Part shown: positions 45,679-56,138 of the stretch, one piece after another
How the letters are laid out: each line of letters opens with the position of its first letter
Numbering within the stretch: position 1 is the stretch's first letter
Source of the DNA: Sacculina carcini
Lineage: Eukaryota > Arthropoda > Thecostraca > Sacculinidae
NCBI GenBank assembly: GCA_916048095.2
Contig: OU696570.1
Span: 5,633,518 to 5,697,517, forward strand
DNA length: 64,000 nt
Reading direction: 5' to 3'
Made by a program: the position numbers and the translations under genes
The notes under the pieces: generated by a model
Seen by the model: the letters and a program-made list of their open reading frames with translations, nothing else
Database searches by the model: none
Told to the model about the DNA's origin: nothing

Positions 45679-46191
45679 TGTAACGACACCAAAATTTTGC
45701 GATGTTGAATGCTGGTCTTCGTCGTTCGGCTGATCGTGATGTCTTGACACTTCCTCTTAATTTTGTTTTCCGCGATAACAAGTAATAGTCACCCAGTCGT
45801 AGTTTAATTGTGTATTTGCAGCAGCCAGTCAACTCTACTACCTTAAAGCTACTCCGAAACTTGGTGAAATCCTGAACCTAATGCCCTAATGAACGACTTG
45901 ATGACTACCTGTCTGGTTGAGTGGTCCCTTGTTGTTCGTAACCCCGGTTTATATACCCATGACTATATGTCATTGGCACCGTACACCACAGGTTTTGCGA
46001 GTTAGCCAAACAACGCGGCTACACCAACAGGACACGAGCTATTTCTGGACATGATCTGACATTACACACGCGTATTACCATGAGGTGCTCAGCCAAGTGA
46101 GACACAAAAAGGTCATAAATTAGCAGTCGGACTACTTCGCACATTGCCAAGCACCTCAGGCGCGGTGCACTACTGACGCCACCCTACTACA
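45679..46191 (-). repeat. Orphan 5' LTR with primer site, opposite orientation
   Basis: On the minus strand it runs TGTAGTAGGG...GTCGTTACA and is followed by TTTGGTGCCGTGTCCCGG (45661-45678), which looks like a tRNA primer site. GGGTATATAAACCGGGG (about 45943-45959) is a good TATA-type promoter inside it. No gag or pol follows, because the adjoining DNA is the LTR at 45189-45614. Boundaries are inferred from ends and primer site. Confidence 0.55.
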
Positions 46192-46607
46192 TAAATCAGC
46201 CTTCCGACATCTGCGCGAATAGGCTACGAAAAGAACGCGAATGTATACTGATAGTTAGAAAACTGAGTATATAGAGAGGGAGAAAACTTAGTAAACTTAT
46301 AGTGAGAAAACTGGTCTGATTAGAACTTTTTTATACGGTTTGGTAGCCACGAAATCACTCATATTAACAATGTGAGTGCTTTGGACCGACTGTATTTGTG
46401 CACAAAGAGGATACAAGGAAGACAAGTACGGACAAGCATATCAAAACACAATATCAAACACGCACAATCACGAACAAACACAACACGGCACACAAACATA
46501 CACATAGCTGCACAGGGCACTGCGCTTGTGGCAGGTACCGCCAGGTGACGCAGAACGCAGTTACACGTGGCGCACTACAGCTCCATGAAGTCACTAGGCA
46601 TCGCTAA

Positions 46608-46646
46608 AGAGCCGCATGCGGCTCTAGAACCGCGGTTAATCGACCC
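46608..46646. mobile_element. hAT MITE terminus with perfect palindrome
   Basis: AGAGCCGCATGCGGCTCT (46608-46625) is a perfect 18-bp palindrome, followed by AGAACCGCGGTTAATCGACC. This resembles a common hAT MITE end in which the palindrome precedes a GGTT..CGACC terminus. The opposite end is not found. Confidence 0.4.
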
Positions 46647-46654
46647 TTGCGCTA

Positions 46655-46771
46655 TGTGGAGGTATAAGCTCCGCTATTTAGAGGTGTAATTAACTTGTAT
46701 TTGATAAGCTTTTGATCGGAACCAAGGAAGAATTCCGCAATTCGGAGGTATGCTATTCGGAGGATCCACTG
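46655..46771. mobile_element. Tigger/pogo-like MITE fragment
   Basis: The right end read inward is CAGTGGATCCTCCGAATAGC followed by CATACCTCCGAATTGCGG; the left part has GTGGAGGTATAAGCTCCGC. These CCTCCGAAT-type motifs and a flanking TA at the right resemble pogo-class ends. Short and non-coding. Confidence 0.35.
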
Positions 46772-46869
46772 TATTAGTATCATGTTCATTCGTTTTAGAC
46801 AGATTTGACTTCCCCATATATACTTAATTATAAAATATAGTGTTGCATATTTATAACATTTCAAAGCAA

Positions 46870-47003
46870 AATATAACTACATACAGCCCAACTTCCCATT
46901 CACACTCACGCCACTTTCTTATTGTCGAATATACATCACAAATACAGCAAAATGAAACGTGCCGAGTAACAAAGCTAAATGAAATAATTCTCGCCACAAC
47001 ACC
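46870..47003 (-). repeat. LTR fragment related to the intact element
   Basis: Ends CGCCACAACA followed by CCTCCCTCG, just as the intact element ends CGCCACAACA followed by CCTCCCCACC. Similarity is lost leftward. Confidence 0.6.
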
Positions 47004-47129
47004 TCCCTCGTCAAGTTGAACAAGCACCTACCTGAAAAACAATGGGAACACACTGAACAGATAGAACATCAATCACAAGTCAAAAATCTTGCGGGAGGTG
47101 CGCTTCTACCCTTTTGGATTGTCTGCACC

Positions 47130-47420
47130 TTATTCAGGTAGGCTGGTACGAACTTTGCGCGTCACTGGACTTTGCGCGCACTTCTTTGCCTCGAGCTCCA
47201 TGGGATGGTCGGTAGATGGCCAGTCAACCGGATCAGTTTCGTCTTTACTCACATATCGTGGATGTCGCTTGTCAATATGAAGACGCCAGACTGGTCCACG
47301 AGACACAATCTTGACAGTGTAAATGGATATAGACCTGTTAGCGGCCGTGTCATTTTGAGGCCTAATTCTCATACTCTCTCTTTGCCGTCCTAATACGGCA
47401 GGCAGCATAGGCGCACACAA
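47130..47420 (-). pseudogene. Pol C-terminal fragment related to the intact Ty3 element
   Basis: The frame contains YTVKIVSRGPVWRLHIDKRHPRYVSKDETDP, or close to it, paralleling VKVVPRGPLWRRHVEQLRKRY near the end of the intact Gag-Pol. With the LTR fragment at 46870-47003 in the expected downstream position, this is the 3' end of an older family member. Confidence 0.75.
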
Positions 47421-47663
47421 GTATAACTAGTTCTGGAGCTAAAATTTGAAATTCGAGACAACATCCTACAGAGGACACTGGAACTTGCTGTTTGAGACAA
47501 AACGCCCGAGGTCATAGAAACCAGTACGCATCGAGTAGTCGCGGTACGCAACGAGTAGTATTACACCGTTATTAGCATGGATTATAAGAAACGGCACTCA
47601 AGTCAGAATGCGAGAGATGGCAATAATAAAATGTCAATGAATATGAACATCCTGGTCTTGTCA

Positions 47664-47753
47664 CCTAGCCTAACCTAACCAGCCTAACCTAACCTAACCT
47701 AACCAACCTAACCTAACCAACCTAACCTAACCAACCTAACCTAACCTAACCTA
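47664..47753. repeat. Interstitial telomere-like CCTAA repeat
   Basis: About 16 CCTAA units, many paired and spaced by CAA/AA variants (CCTAACCTAACCAA). TTAGG is the ancestral arthropod telomere unit. The tract is short and imperfect and flanked by ordinary sequence, so it is an internal site. Imperfect inverted arms lie at 47470-47500 and 47796-47829. Confidence 0.85.
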
Positions 47754-48100
47754 CGTTATCACATGCTCTGCCTAGTGCATTTCCCGCACTCTCGCTTTTT
47801 GTCTCAAACGGCCAGCTTCAGAGCCCTCTAGCGGATTGTCTCAAACGGACATTATTAGCTCCGGTATGGTCTTGGCGGTCTTGGCGATTCGTTGACTGAA
47901 TATGATTGTTTGACTGTTTCTTTTTATTTGATTCGAACTTCCTTCAAACCAGCTCTTGATAGTGTTCATACATCCGCGCAGCGATGTGTTCAGGCATTGT
48001 GGCATCCGCGCTGCGATTGGATGACGAGCTGAAGGTCTGCCAGGGCGAGTGAAATCAAACGCAATGTTTTTGCAGTCGCTGATATTGTCGTCTCAATCCT

Positions 48101-48235
48101 TCATGGCGTTTTTTCACATGGTTTAATTTGGACAAGCGTACTTAGTGTTTTGGCCACATTCTTCCAATCGCCTACATCTCTATACACATACATAATTCGT
48201 TTGCGATCATTTGAACTGAATTTGTTGTACTTCAT
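48101..48235 (-). pseudogene. Transposase helix-turn-helix fragment
   Basis: A 44-residue frame from the ATG at 48233-48235: MKYNKFSSNDRKRIMYVYRD then VGDWKNVAKTLS. The DW(K/R)..A..L pattern matches the N-terminal DNA-binding region of the Tc1-like relic at 20209 (SDWRHLARKLG). It stops before the second helix region. No catalytic domain adjoins. Confidence 0.4.
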
Positions 48236-48637
48236 GGCTGTGAGACGGTGGACACGTGTTGTGGAATCACAGAATATGTCTGTTTACGTCAATTATTATC
48301 TGATTATGCTATTTGAATAAACTTTTGCTCAATAAAGAAAGGAGTATTGCTGCCATGTTCTCGGTTTTTTATTTCCAAGCAAATTTGTTGAATTAATGTG
48401 TTTTTTCACACTATAAAAAAATTTAAATGTGTGAAATGGCATAGATCGAAACTATTTTAATTCTTTCAAATGAAATTTACTAATAAAATTCAAATATATA
48501 TTTTCAATTCTCAAATCAAATTACAAGCGGTGTAGACATTCAATTACTGTATAATTTTTTTTAATGGTATATTGGTTGATCAGCTTTTTTGGCTTGTATA
48601 TAGTATTTTAGCATTTGTTCACAGCTGTCATTTAGAC

Positions 48638-48947
48638 CAGTGCTTCTCAAACTATCTGATGTGGCGGACCGGCAGGGTTATTTTTCAATGTGTCAGGGAC
48701 CGGCAAGTGAAGCAATATTCAGTAAATAGTAATAGTAATATTCATATATTAATAATAATAGTAGAATAATAGTAATATTCATATATACAGGAAAAATATA
48801 ATGAATACATAATAAAAGTAAGTTGACATTTCACCGTGGCATGGAGTTTGACTACTGTTTCTTTCTTTTCTGGAAAATCTCCACGTACCGGTAGACGATG
48901 GCTCGCGTACCGTCACCGGTACGCGTACCACACTTTGAGTAGCACTG
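48638..48947. mobile_element. Complete hAT MITE (310 bp)
   Basis: Ends CAGTGCTTCTCAAAC and, read inward from the right, CAGTGCTACTCAAAG (12 of the first 13 bases match). A perfect 8-bp target duplication ATTTAGAC lies at 48630-48637 and 48948-48955. The CAGTG.T.CTCAAA terminus is typical of Charlie-type hAT elements. It is non-coding and includes CCGGTACGCG-rich stretches near its right end. Confidence 0.9.
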
Positions 48948-49245
48948 ATTTAGACTACACTCATCCTTTCTGTTCCATGACATACGATACGTTTTGTAGC
49001 GTATATTTACAAGGCGCACAAAATGCAAGAGCACGTGAATTACAATTTGTTTCAATTTATTGTCATCGTTCAAGAAATTAAACCGCATGATTCTAAGTAT
49101 GTCATTGCAGAGATTTTGGCGTTCAATGTAGGACTAACAATAATATCCATTACTTTGACTTTTGCTCAATGATCGATGGAAGTGATACAACGATCTGCTG
49201 GCATTACTCTCGTGTGTAGCATGGTCATGTGCGGTTCACATTAAA

Positions 49246-49309
49246 ATGAAAATGAAAATCCAGTCATATACACCAGTTGCATTAATGATTTTTGCACTGG
49301 TATTTTGCG
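49246..49309 (+). CDS. Candidate first coding exon with signal peptide
   Basis: ATG AAA ATG AAA opens MKMKIQSYTPVALMIFALVF followed by Cys: two Lys, then a hydrophobic core of about ten residues, the shape of a secretory signal peptide. The exon would end at 49309, where GCG meets GTAAGT, a textbook 5' splice donor. Without splicing the frame stops seven bases later. No downstream exon is recognisable in the window. It could also be chance, given the short length. It is the only candidate for a host protein-coding exon I would single out. Confidence 0.25.
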
Positions 49310-49917
49310 GTAAGTCATGACTAAGATTTTAAGTTCACCTCAGATAATTACATTTATTTTTATAAATAATAACCAAGCATTTGTGTGCACTTCATAATTA
49401 ACAGAAAATGGTAACGATTAAGATGTACTTTATATATTTGTGCACCCGATAGTATTTCATATGTCCTCACAAATCTATTTGAACCAGCCACGAGTCATAC
49501 ACGCACAAATGCATTGACTATTTATTCACGCACACGACACAATGTCTAAAACTCAACTGAAATCCACACGACCAATTCCCGCTTGCATTCCACGACCCAA
49601 ACACCACACACGCATACACATATATTGTCATGAAATATGAGTAAGTGCAACGACACGCGCCAATCACACAACATTGAAGTAGTAGTAGTAGTAGTTTATT
49701 GACACAAGGTCCAACAATAATACATATGGCTCGAGTTCGAGTACAGCATATCAAGAATCATATAACATGTATAACATCAACATAAAAGAAAGAAATCACA
49801 GAGCAATACCATAACATGGTAACAACATAACACATTTAAATTTATTCCTCCCTAATCAAATTAAGGCACACATATATATATATATATTCGCATAACATTT
49901 CATATCTGGTACAATTT

Positions 49918-51699
49918 TCAAACAGATTTGCTATACTTTGGAAGTCTAATCGGTTTCCATATTCCTTTCTGTGATTCGGCCGTATGTTCACAACGTATCA
50001 AGACGTGTTGTTCAGTTTGTATTTCGTTTTTTCCGCAAGCGCATGTTCTTTCGTTTCGTGGTGTTCTGCTCCATCTGCCCCGCTCGATTCGTAGGTTGTG
50101 TGACAATAGTCGTACTCTAGTAAACGCCTGTCTGTTCTTGTCTTCGATGTATAGTTTTTCCGTGTATATCGGGTGTGTTTTCATTTTTGTGCTCAGTTCG
50201 TTTATGTATGTGGAGAATTTCGTCATATGTGTAGCTCTTGTCTGGATGTTATTCTTGATTGGCTCTAGTGGCTCGTGCTCCTCCCATTTCAATGCTTCAG
50301 TCAAAAATATATATCCTGGTGTTCTTTCCTCTTCGCATAATTTATAGATATCGTGCAAGGGTATCTTTATTGTGGTATTTTCCCTTTTACATAGCCATTT
50401 TTTCCTTTGCTTCTTAATTATATATTCTAACGGTGGAATTCCTGCTTCTATTAAACAAAGTTTTGTACTTGTGTTTTGTCTCACCCACAGTAAACATTTG
50501 ACCATTTTATTATAGTATTCTTCCAGTCGTCTGCGGTTGTTCGATAGCCATGACTCGCTGCTATAGATTAATGCGCTCACAACGGCTGCGTCAAACACCT
50601 TTTTCTTCACATAGTACGGCATCAACGTGTTTGCTGCCGAGAACACTGCGGACTTATTTGCCGTTCTTTCATTGGCTACCTCATGTTCTTTTAGCACATC
50701 GTTTATCTGACATGAATCAACAAACCACGCCCCCAGATATTTATATTCCTTAACTCTTTGAATTTCTATATCCTGCACTTTTACGGTGTGATGTATGTTT
50801 TTGTCTCCATTGATTACCATCAACTTAGTTTTTTCCTTGTTAATAACCATTCCGCTCTTCTTACAAAAACGCATTAAACAATGTAGTTTGTTGATGCATG
50901 TCTCCAGGCTAGTTGCTAGGATGGCCGTGTCATCCATGAACAATAATGCATGGTTCGTGGCCAGGTATTCGTCAGGTGGGCAGGTCTGTTTCAACATGCG
51001 TACCATCTCGTCGATGTATAGCACAGACAAGAGTCCGCTGGAGGGTGCTCCTTGACGCACTCCTATCGTAGCGTTTATCTCCGCATTGCCTAACATTTGT
51101 TTGGTGCATGAATACATTCTGGCAATAGCGCTCAGCATGTGTCTGCCGCATCCCATCTGTTTAAGTCTTTCCAGTAATTTTGTCCTTGGTACTCGGTCAT
51201 ACGCTTTGCTGAAATCAACAAATATGATGTATAATGTGCGGTGTTTGAATTGTGCGTAGTCGCATAACAACCTCAATGCTAGGATATGCTCAATGCACCC
51301 GCGACCCTTTTGTGCGCCAGCTTGGCATGGGTCGATGTCATACCACAATTTTAGTCATTCGGTTAGCATTGTATCATATATCTTCGCCATAGAGTCCATC
51401 ACACTAATTCCACGATAGTGTCCACAATCTAATCGGCTTCCAGACTTGTATAGAAGTGTTAATATACTGTAGCACCACGATACTGGATAGGAAGTACAGT
51501 AGAATATCATATTAAACAATGTCAGTAGGAAAAAGATCCACGCGACTGGTAAATGTTTTAGTATTCCAGGGCAAATTCCGCTGAAAGCTTTGTTCGACTT
51601 AGACTTTTTCAAGCTCTGCCTTAATTCTGTCTCTGTGAAAGGATCATCCAGTATCGGGATATATGGTGTATACACGCATACAAGTACCCACATACACAT
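49918..51699 (-). pseudogene. LINE reverse transcriptase, one in-frame stop
   Basis: A single frame interrupted only by TGA at 51355-51357. The first part has ETELRQSLKKSKSNKAFSG and HYRGISVMDSMAKIYD. The second (49918-51348, 476 residues) has QKGRGCIEHILALRLLCD, VDFSKAYDRVPR, GVRQGAPSSGLLSVLYIDEM and the active site FMDDTAILA, then KYLGAWF, and ends with a cysteine cluster near RTCACG...HVLIRCEH. Catalytic residues look intact. Compared with full LINE ORF2 the endonuclease is missing, so the element is 5'-truncated. Clade not assigned. Confidence 0.85.
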
Positions 51700-53930
51700 A
51701 ATAATAGAGATATATAGCGCCCGTCTAATTGATACGTCGCGAGCTTATATGGACACTGACACTTATACATACTTGTTTCAATCAATACATAACAATATCG
51801 TGTGTTGAAATAAAAATTTTTAGAAGAATATTTATTTGGATTTATAGTACATCAAATTTATTCTACCTCCATTATGTTTTATCGACTATAAGTGATAATC
51901 ATATATGTAGTTTGCAATATGTGTTTGACGTTTATATTCATTGTGACATTGTATACATTATTATATGTATGCCTGTCTGTGTGTGTGCGGTGTATGTGCA
52001 CTTGACCCTGAACATATGAGGTGCTGACTGAGTGTTTCCAAGTGATGTGGAGATATTGAGGGTTTGAGGCTGTAGTGGTGGCGATTGGGTGCGGTCATTG
52101 TCTTCATGGCAGTGGTGGGTGTTAGTGTTTGTTGCTGGTGTTTTTGAGTTGCGGTGAGATTTTGGCCTGCTGTACTGTACGTGCTGGAACTCTGTATAGT
52201 TGCTGTCTGTAATTCATCGGGGAATCATCAGTGAATGTCATCGCCATAATTATACGACTTTACTCTATACAAAATAGATGGTCGCAATTCGAGCTTCAAA
52301 CATTTATCATGGACCATATTTGGAACATTTGGCATTTTATTAATTTCAAGAATATATTTATATTACTATTTTAAAAATATGAGCATATGATCATAATTTT
52401 TTTATAATTATACGTTTAGTCAACAATATTATGCGACCAATTGTAATTTAACAGTATGAAAGAGCATAAGTAATAGAACTGTCTGCGTGTCTGAGTGTTG
52501 TGTGATTAAGTACAAAATTTTCATATGAATGGCCGATAGTATTTGACAAGCAGAACACCAGTGCAACAGTATATTTCCATATTTGTATGTATATACAGAA
52601 AACAGCAAGTACCTGTTGCTGTCGGGAATTTATTCATCTGACAAGCTGGTTATCAAATACCCACTGGTGAGCGCACGCAGTTACCTCAAGCAATCACCTA
52701 ATCTCATCTATACCATCTGAACTTTGTAATGAGAATAATCAACATCAAATTGAGAATTGAACTTCAAAATTGGACCGATTTCCTCATCTCCTTACGTGTA
52801 TTACCTTCACCAGCTTAAAAACAATACGTGAAAATATAATAACTAGGATGACCTTTTGGTGCGCTAAAAGTCATGAAAAGTTGCGCTGAAAAATCCTAAA
52901 AATTGCGCTAAAAATATGCAATTAAATTTTTGCAGAAATTTCACTAAAACCGTATAAGAGTAGTGAAAAGCATTTAATTATGAAATACATACTTGTGAGA
53001 AAAGGTGGTACTTTTACATTCCATAACTTTCACTACAATACGTTTTATCATTTTTGGTCGTGCTATGATTGCATGCTTCATGAGCTTCAATTGTCACCTC
53101 GCTTGCGACATAGGTGACATTTGGATACGCTAAAAATCGCAAATAGTTGCGCTGATGAGCTTAGCTCAATGTTTCGCTAAAATATTGCCAACTTTAAATG
53201 AACATTACGCTTTGGGAGTTTCACGTTTTTGTTTCTACTTAATTTTACATGCTGTGCATTCACGGTTGCGTACGTTTCATATGATTGCCTAGTCTGTCGA
53301 GTTTGTCGAGTGTGTGGCACTGATGCCTGGTATTGATATTTAAATGTAGAAATAATTTGATAGACTAACTGAATGTTAATTTGTATAATGTTCCAAACTC
53401 TAAATGGATTTGCAAATAAACCATCATCTGATTATACGGTAATTATAGTCAAGTGCTGTGGATCTAACTAGTAGTTGATCTAACTAGTAGTAGTAACTAG
53501 TAACTAAGGCTGCTCAAAAGTAAAAATTATACTTAAATTTTAATTCGCAAATGCACATGTCTATATTAGTGTGCTATGTGTATATTATGTCTATTGGAAC
53601 GTACATACGCAGGATGTCTAGCACCACACACGGACAAAATTGGCACACATTTTCCAAATACATGATTATCGATAGTATGTAGACACTACAGGAACATTAG
53701 TCGCCTTGTACAACTTTCCAGCCGATAGTGTTTCCCGATATTGTGAAATAATTGCTCTAAAAGCTCAAAAATTATCCTAAATCCAAATAATTGTATAAAA
53801 AATAAAAAGTTGCATAAGTTGCGCTAAAAACAAAAAGCTGCTAAAAGCTGCATCTATCACTTCTTCAATATATACCTCAGATCAATGAAATATTGAGTTT
53901 TGGGCTTCTCAGGATGAACAGTTGATGAGT
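51700..53930. other. Long stretch without a gene
   Basis: AT-rich. It includes a scrap of the 21-bp heptad array (52727-52770) and a dispersed motif GCGCTAAAA/GCGCTGAAAA at about 52859, 52883, 52905, 53147 and 53820, probably parts of one non-autonomous element. No frame is convincing. Confidence 0.5.
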
Positions 53931-53939
53931 CATCAGTTG

Positions 53940-54954
53940 TCAGTGGTCCAGTGTGGATGTGTTGCTGGTGTTGCGCTTACCGTGATCAATTTTTGAACTA
54001 GTGAGAGTTTGAGAGTGCGCTTGTGTTGACTGTGGTGGTGCTGCGTAGTGTGTGAGTGCCGCTTGTGTGGCGGTGTTGTGTGAACGCCGCGAGGGCGCTC
54101 ACGTTACATTTGCTGGTATCAGGTTAACCTAATCTACCGCTGTCAAGCGTGATTTTGTGTCTGTCTGCAAGTCCATGTCTGTGTTTGTCACCGCTCTATG
54201 TCGTTGCAATGCCTTCGTCATCTGCTCCTACCTCTACCCCTGCGAAGTCTTGTCAATGTGGTGAGCTCATCGCCGCCACATCGTATATAGAGTGTGAGAG
54301 CTGTATGGCATGTTTGACGTGTCATGTGCGGGCCTGACCACCCCGGAGTACAATGCCGTTAGGAAGCATCAGTTGTGTTGGTGCTGCACACCGTGCCAAT
54401 CAAGGATTCGCTCGGCTTCCGCCGCTGCACCTGTAACTGCTGAAACAATCGCTAATACTGTCGATTCTCGCCTCAACTCATTTCGGCAGGAACTACTGAA
54501 CCATTTCCGTAGCTCGCCTAGTCAAGCTGTCACGGCTGCTACTCGTTCTCCCAACTCTATAAAGTCCTACGCGGTTGTCCTCAAATTCAGACATTCTCAC
54601 ACACCTATTTCTGAAAAACTTGTGGCTCCAGCTCTACAGAAATTTCCGGTCTCTGGTTCCCGCCCATCTGCAAACGGTAGCTTAGTGCTACGTTGTGACT
54701 CGCCACGCTCGACGAATAACGCTGCAGATTAAGTTCGTGCGGCATTCGCCGATGTGGAGGTACACGTGCCTCCTCTGAAGCATATTCGCCCAAAGATCAA
54801 GATCGCTAATATCCCGAGCGACATGACTCCTGAAAGCCTGCTCTCGTCTATTCGCCTAAAAAATTCTTCTCTGACTGACCTTCCCTAGTCAGATTTACAG
54901 GTTCTATTTTTAACCAAGCAGAAGAATTACGCCACTCATGCTGTTTTGTATTTG
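53940..54954 (+). pseudogene. LINE ORF1 with PHD-like finger
   Basis: After a G/T-rich leader (53940-54148), the frame opens near 54149 and from 54208 reads MPSSSAPTSTPAKSCQCGEL. Cysteines then follow a PHD-like pattern (CQCG, CESC, a slip near 54300, WFDVSCAGL, CWCCTPC). Downstream is a Ser/Ala-rich linker and a region ending with KIKIANIPSDMTPESLLSSI and FLTKQKNYATHAVLYL. TAA (about 54730) and TAG (about 54886) lie in frame. PHD-type fingers in ORF1 are known from CR1-like LINEs. ORF2 of this element is not present: the sequence runs into the ATTACA microsatellite. Confidence 0.65.
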
Positions 54955-55290
54955 TATTTCACAAAACAATTACAATTACAATTACATATACAATAACAAT
55001 AACAATTACAATTACCATTACAATTACAATTACAATTACAATTACAATTACAATTACAATTACAATTACAATTACAATTACAATTACAATTATAATTACA
55101 ATTATAATTACAATTACAATTACAATTACAATTACAATTACAATTACAATTACAATTACAATTACAATTACAATTACAATTACAATTACAATTACAATTA
55201 CAATAGCAATTACAATAACAATTAAGAATAATAAAAAAAATTAAAATACATGGTCAACTATTAATAATATACATGAACGGTGCGATGTGT
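54931..55290. repeat. Duplicated segment X, left copy
   Basis: GCCACTCATGCTGTTTTGTA through the hexanucleotide array to ACATGAACGGTGCGATGTGT. It recurs at 60518-60680 with a short array. This copy abuts the left LTR of the Ty3 element at 55291; the right copy abuts the truncated LTR at 60517. Confidence 0.85.
54963..55228. repeat. (ATTACA)n hexanucleotide microsatellite
   Basis: About 40 units of CAATTA/ATTACA with few changes. It makes a spurious Asn-Tyr repeat frame. A much shorter version sits in the duplicate at 60552-60612. Confidence 0.95.
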
Positions 55291-55841
55291 TGTTGCGCGA
55301 AGCTCGTTCAGAGCGCGCACATAACAAAGAGGGGTGTAGCACATCATATATATTATAAATACACGATAACAATCGTACAATAAATATCAAAGGCCGGAGA
55401 CCAGCAAAACCTCGGCACGAAGGACGCTGCACAGAATTACGTAACAGTGGTGTAGCGAATCCTCCACTGAAACAGCTAATGCACCGTTACAAATAATACT
55501 GGTAAGCCTAGGCCAATGCGCGGCAATCGCAACGAGCACGTTGTCCAGCACAATGTGTCGGACGATGCTCAGGTCGAACTGACAAAAGGTAAGCGAGACA
55601 CAGAGAGTAGCCCTGTCAGTCAAGCTATTGCCAAAGTCCCAGTCCAACCACCCGCGCACCGAGGCGACGGGACTTAAATAAACTTGGCCGTGCGTGTACA
55701 TCGACCCGACCGCGTATGAATATTGTAACACGATTGGTCAGGCAATAAAAACAGACAAATATAGCCACCTGATTGGTCGCTATGTGATCACGCGAGCACG
55801 TAGGCTACTGTGATTGGCTGAAATATTTTCTCAAGCTAACA
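55291..55841 (-). repeat. 3' LTR of the 55.3-60.5 kb Ty3 element (approximate)
   Basis: On the minus strand a likely start is TGTTAGCTTGAG at 55841 and the end GCGCAACA at 55291. The first part has three CCAAT boxes (about 55735-55815) and TTTATTTAAG (about 55675-55684), reasonable promoter elements. The last 156 bp (55291-55446) match 60389-60517 and 23493-23643. The left-hand boundary is firm; the right-hand one is inferred from TG ends and promoter content. Confidence 0.5.
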
Positions 55842-56138
55842 CGCACACACACAAGCTATGTCGCACGCAGACACACGTCACCTAACCTACACGGAATATT
55901 CTAGAACGCAGGCCAAACATACGCGCACGCATACACATACAACATGCGTGCTTGCGGGTTGTACTAGACACCCGTCACTTAACATACATCGAACATTCTG
56001 GAAGGCATGCCACACAAACATACAAACACATGCGGCACATACATATATACGCATACACGCACGCATACACATTTAAATATACAGACATTAATATAATAAA
56101 TATAATATGCATGACACGCCACATGAGCGACCTTTTGA
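55842..56138. other. 3' non-coding region of the Ty3 element
   Basis: Between the pol stop and the LTR. CA-rich, with two related ~95-bp units (CACGTCACCTAACCTACA and CCCGTCACTTAACATACA). No gene. Confidence 0.5.

Noticed and set aside
47664..47753. A true chromosome end
   Set aside because: The CCTAA tract is short, imperfect and has ordinary sequence on both sides.
54938..55225. Asn-Tyr repeat protein
   Set aside because: It is the ATTACA hexanucleotide array read through; the duplicate at 60552 has few units.
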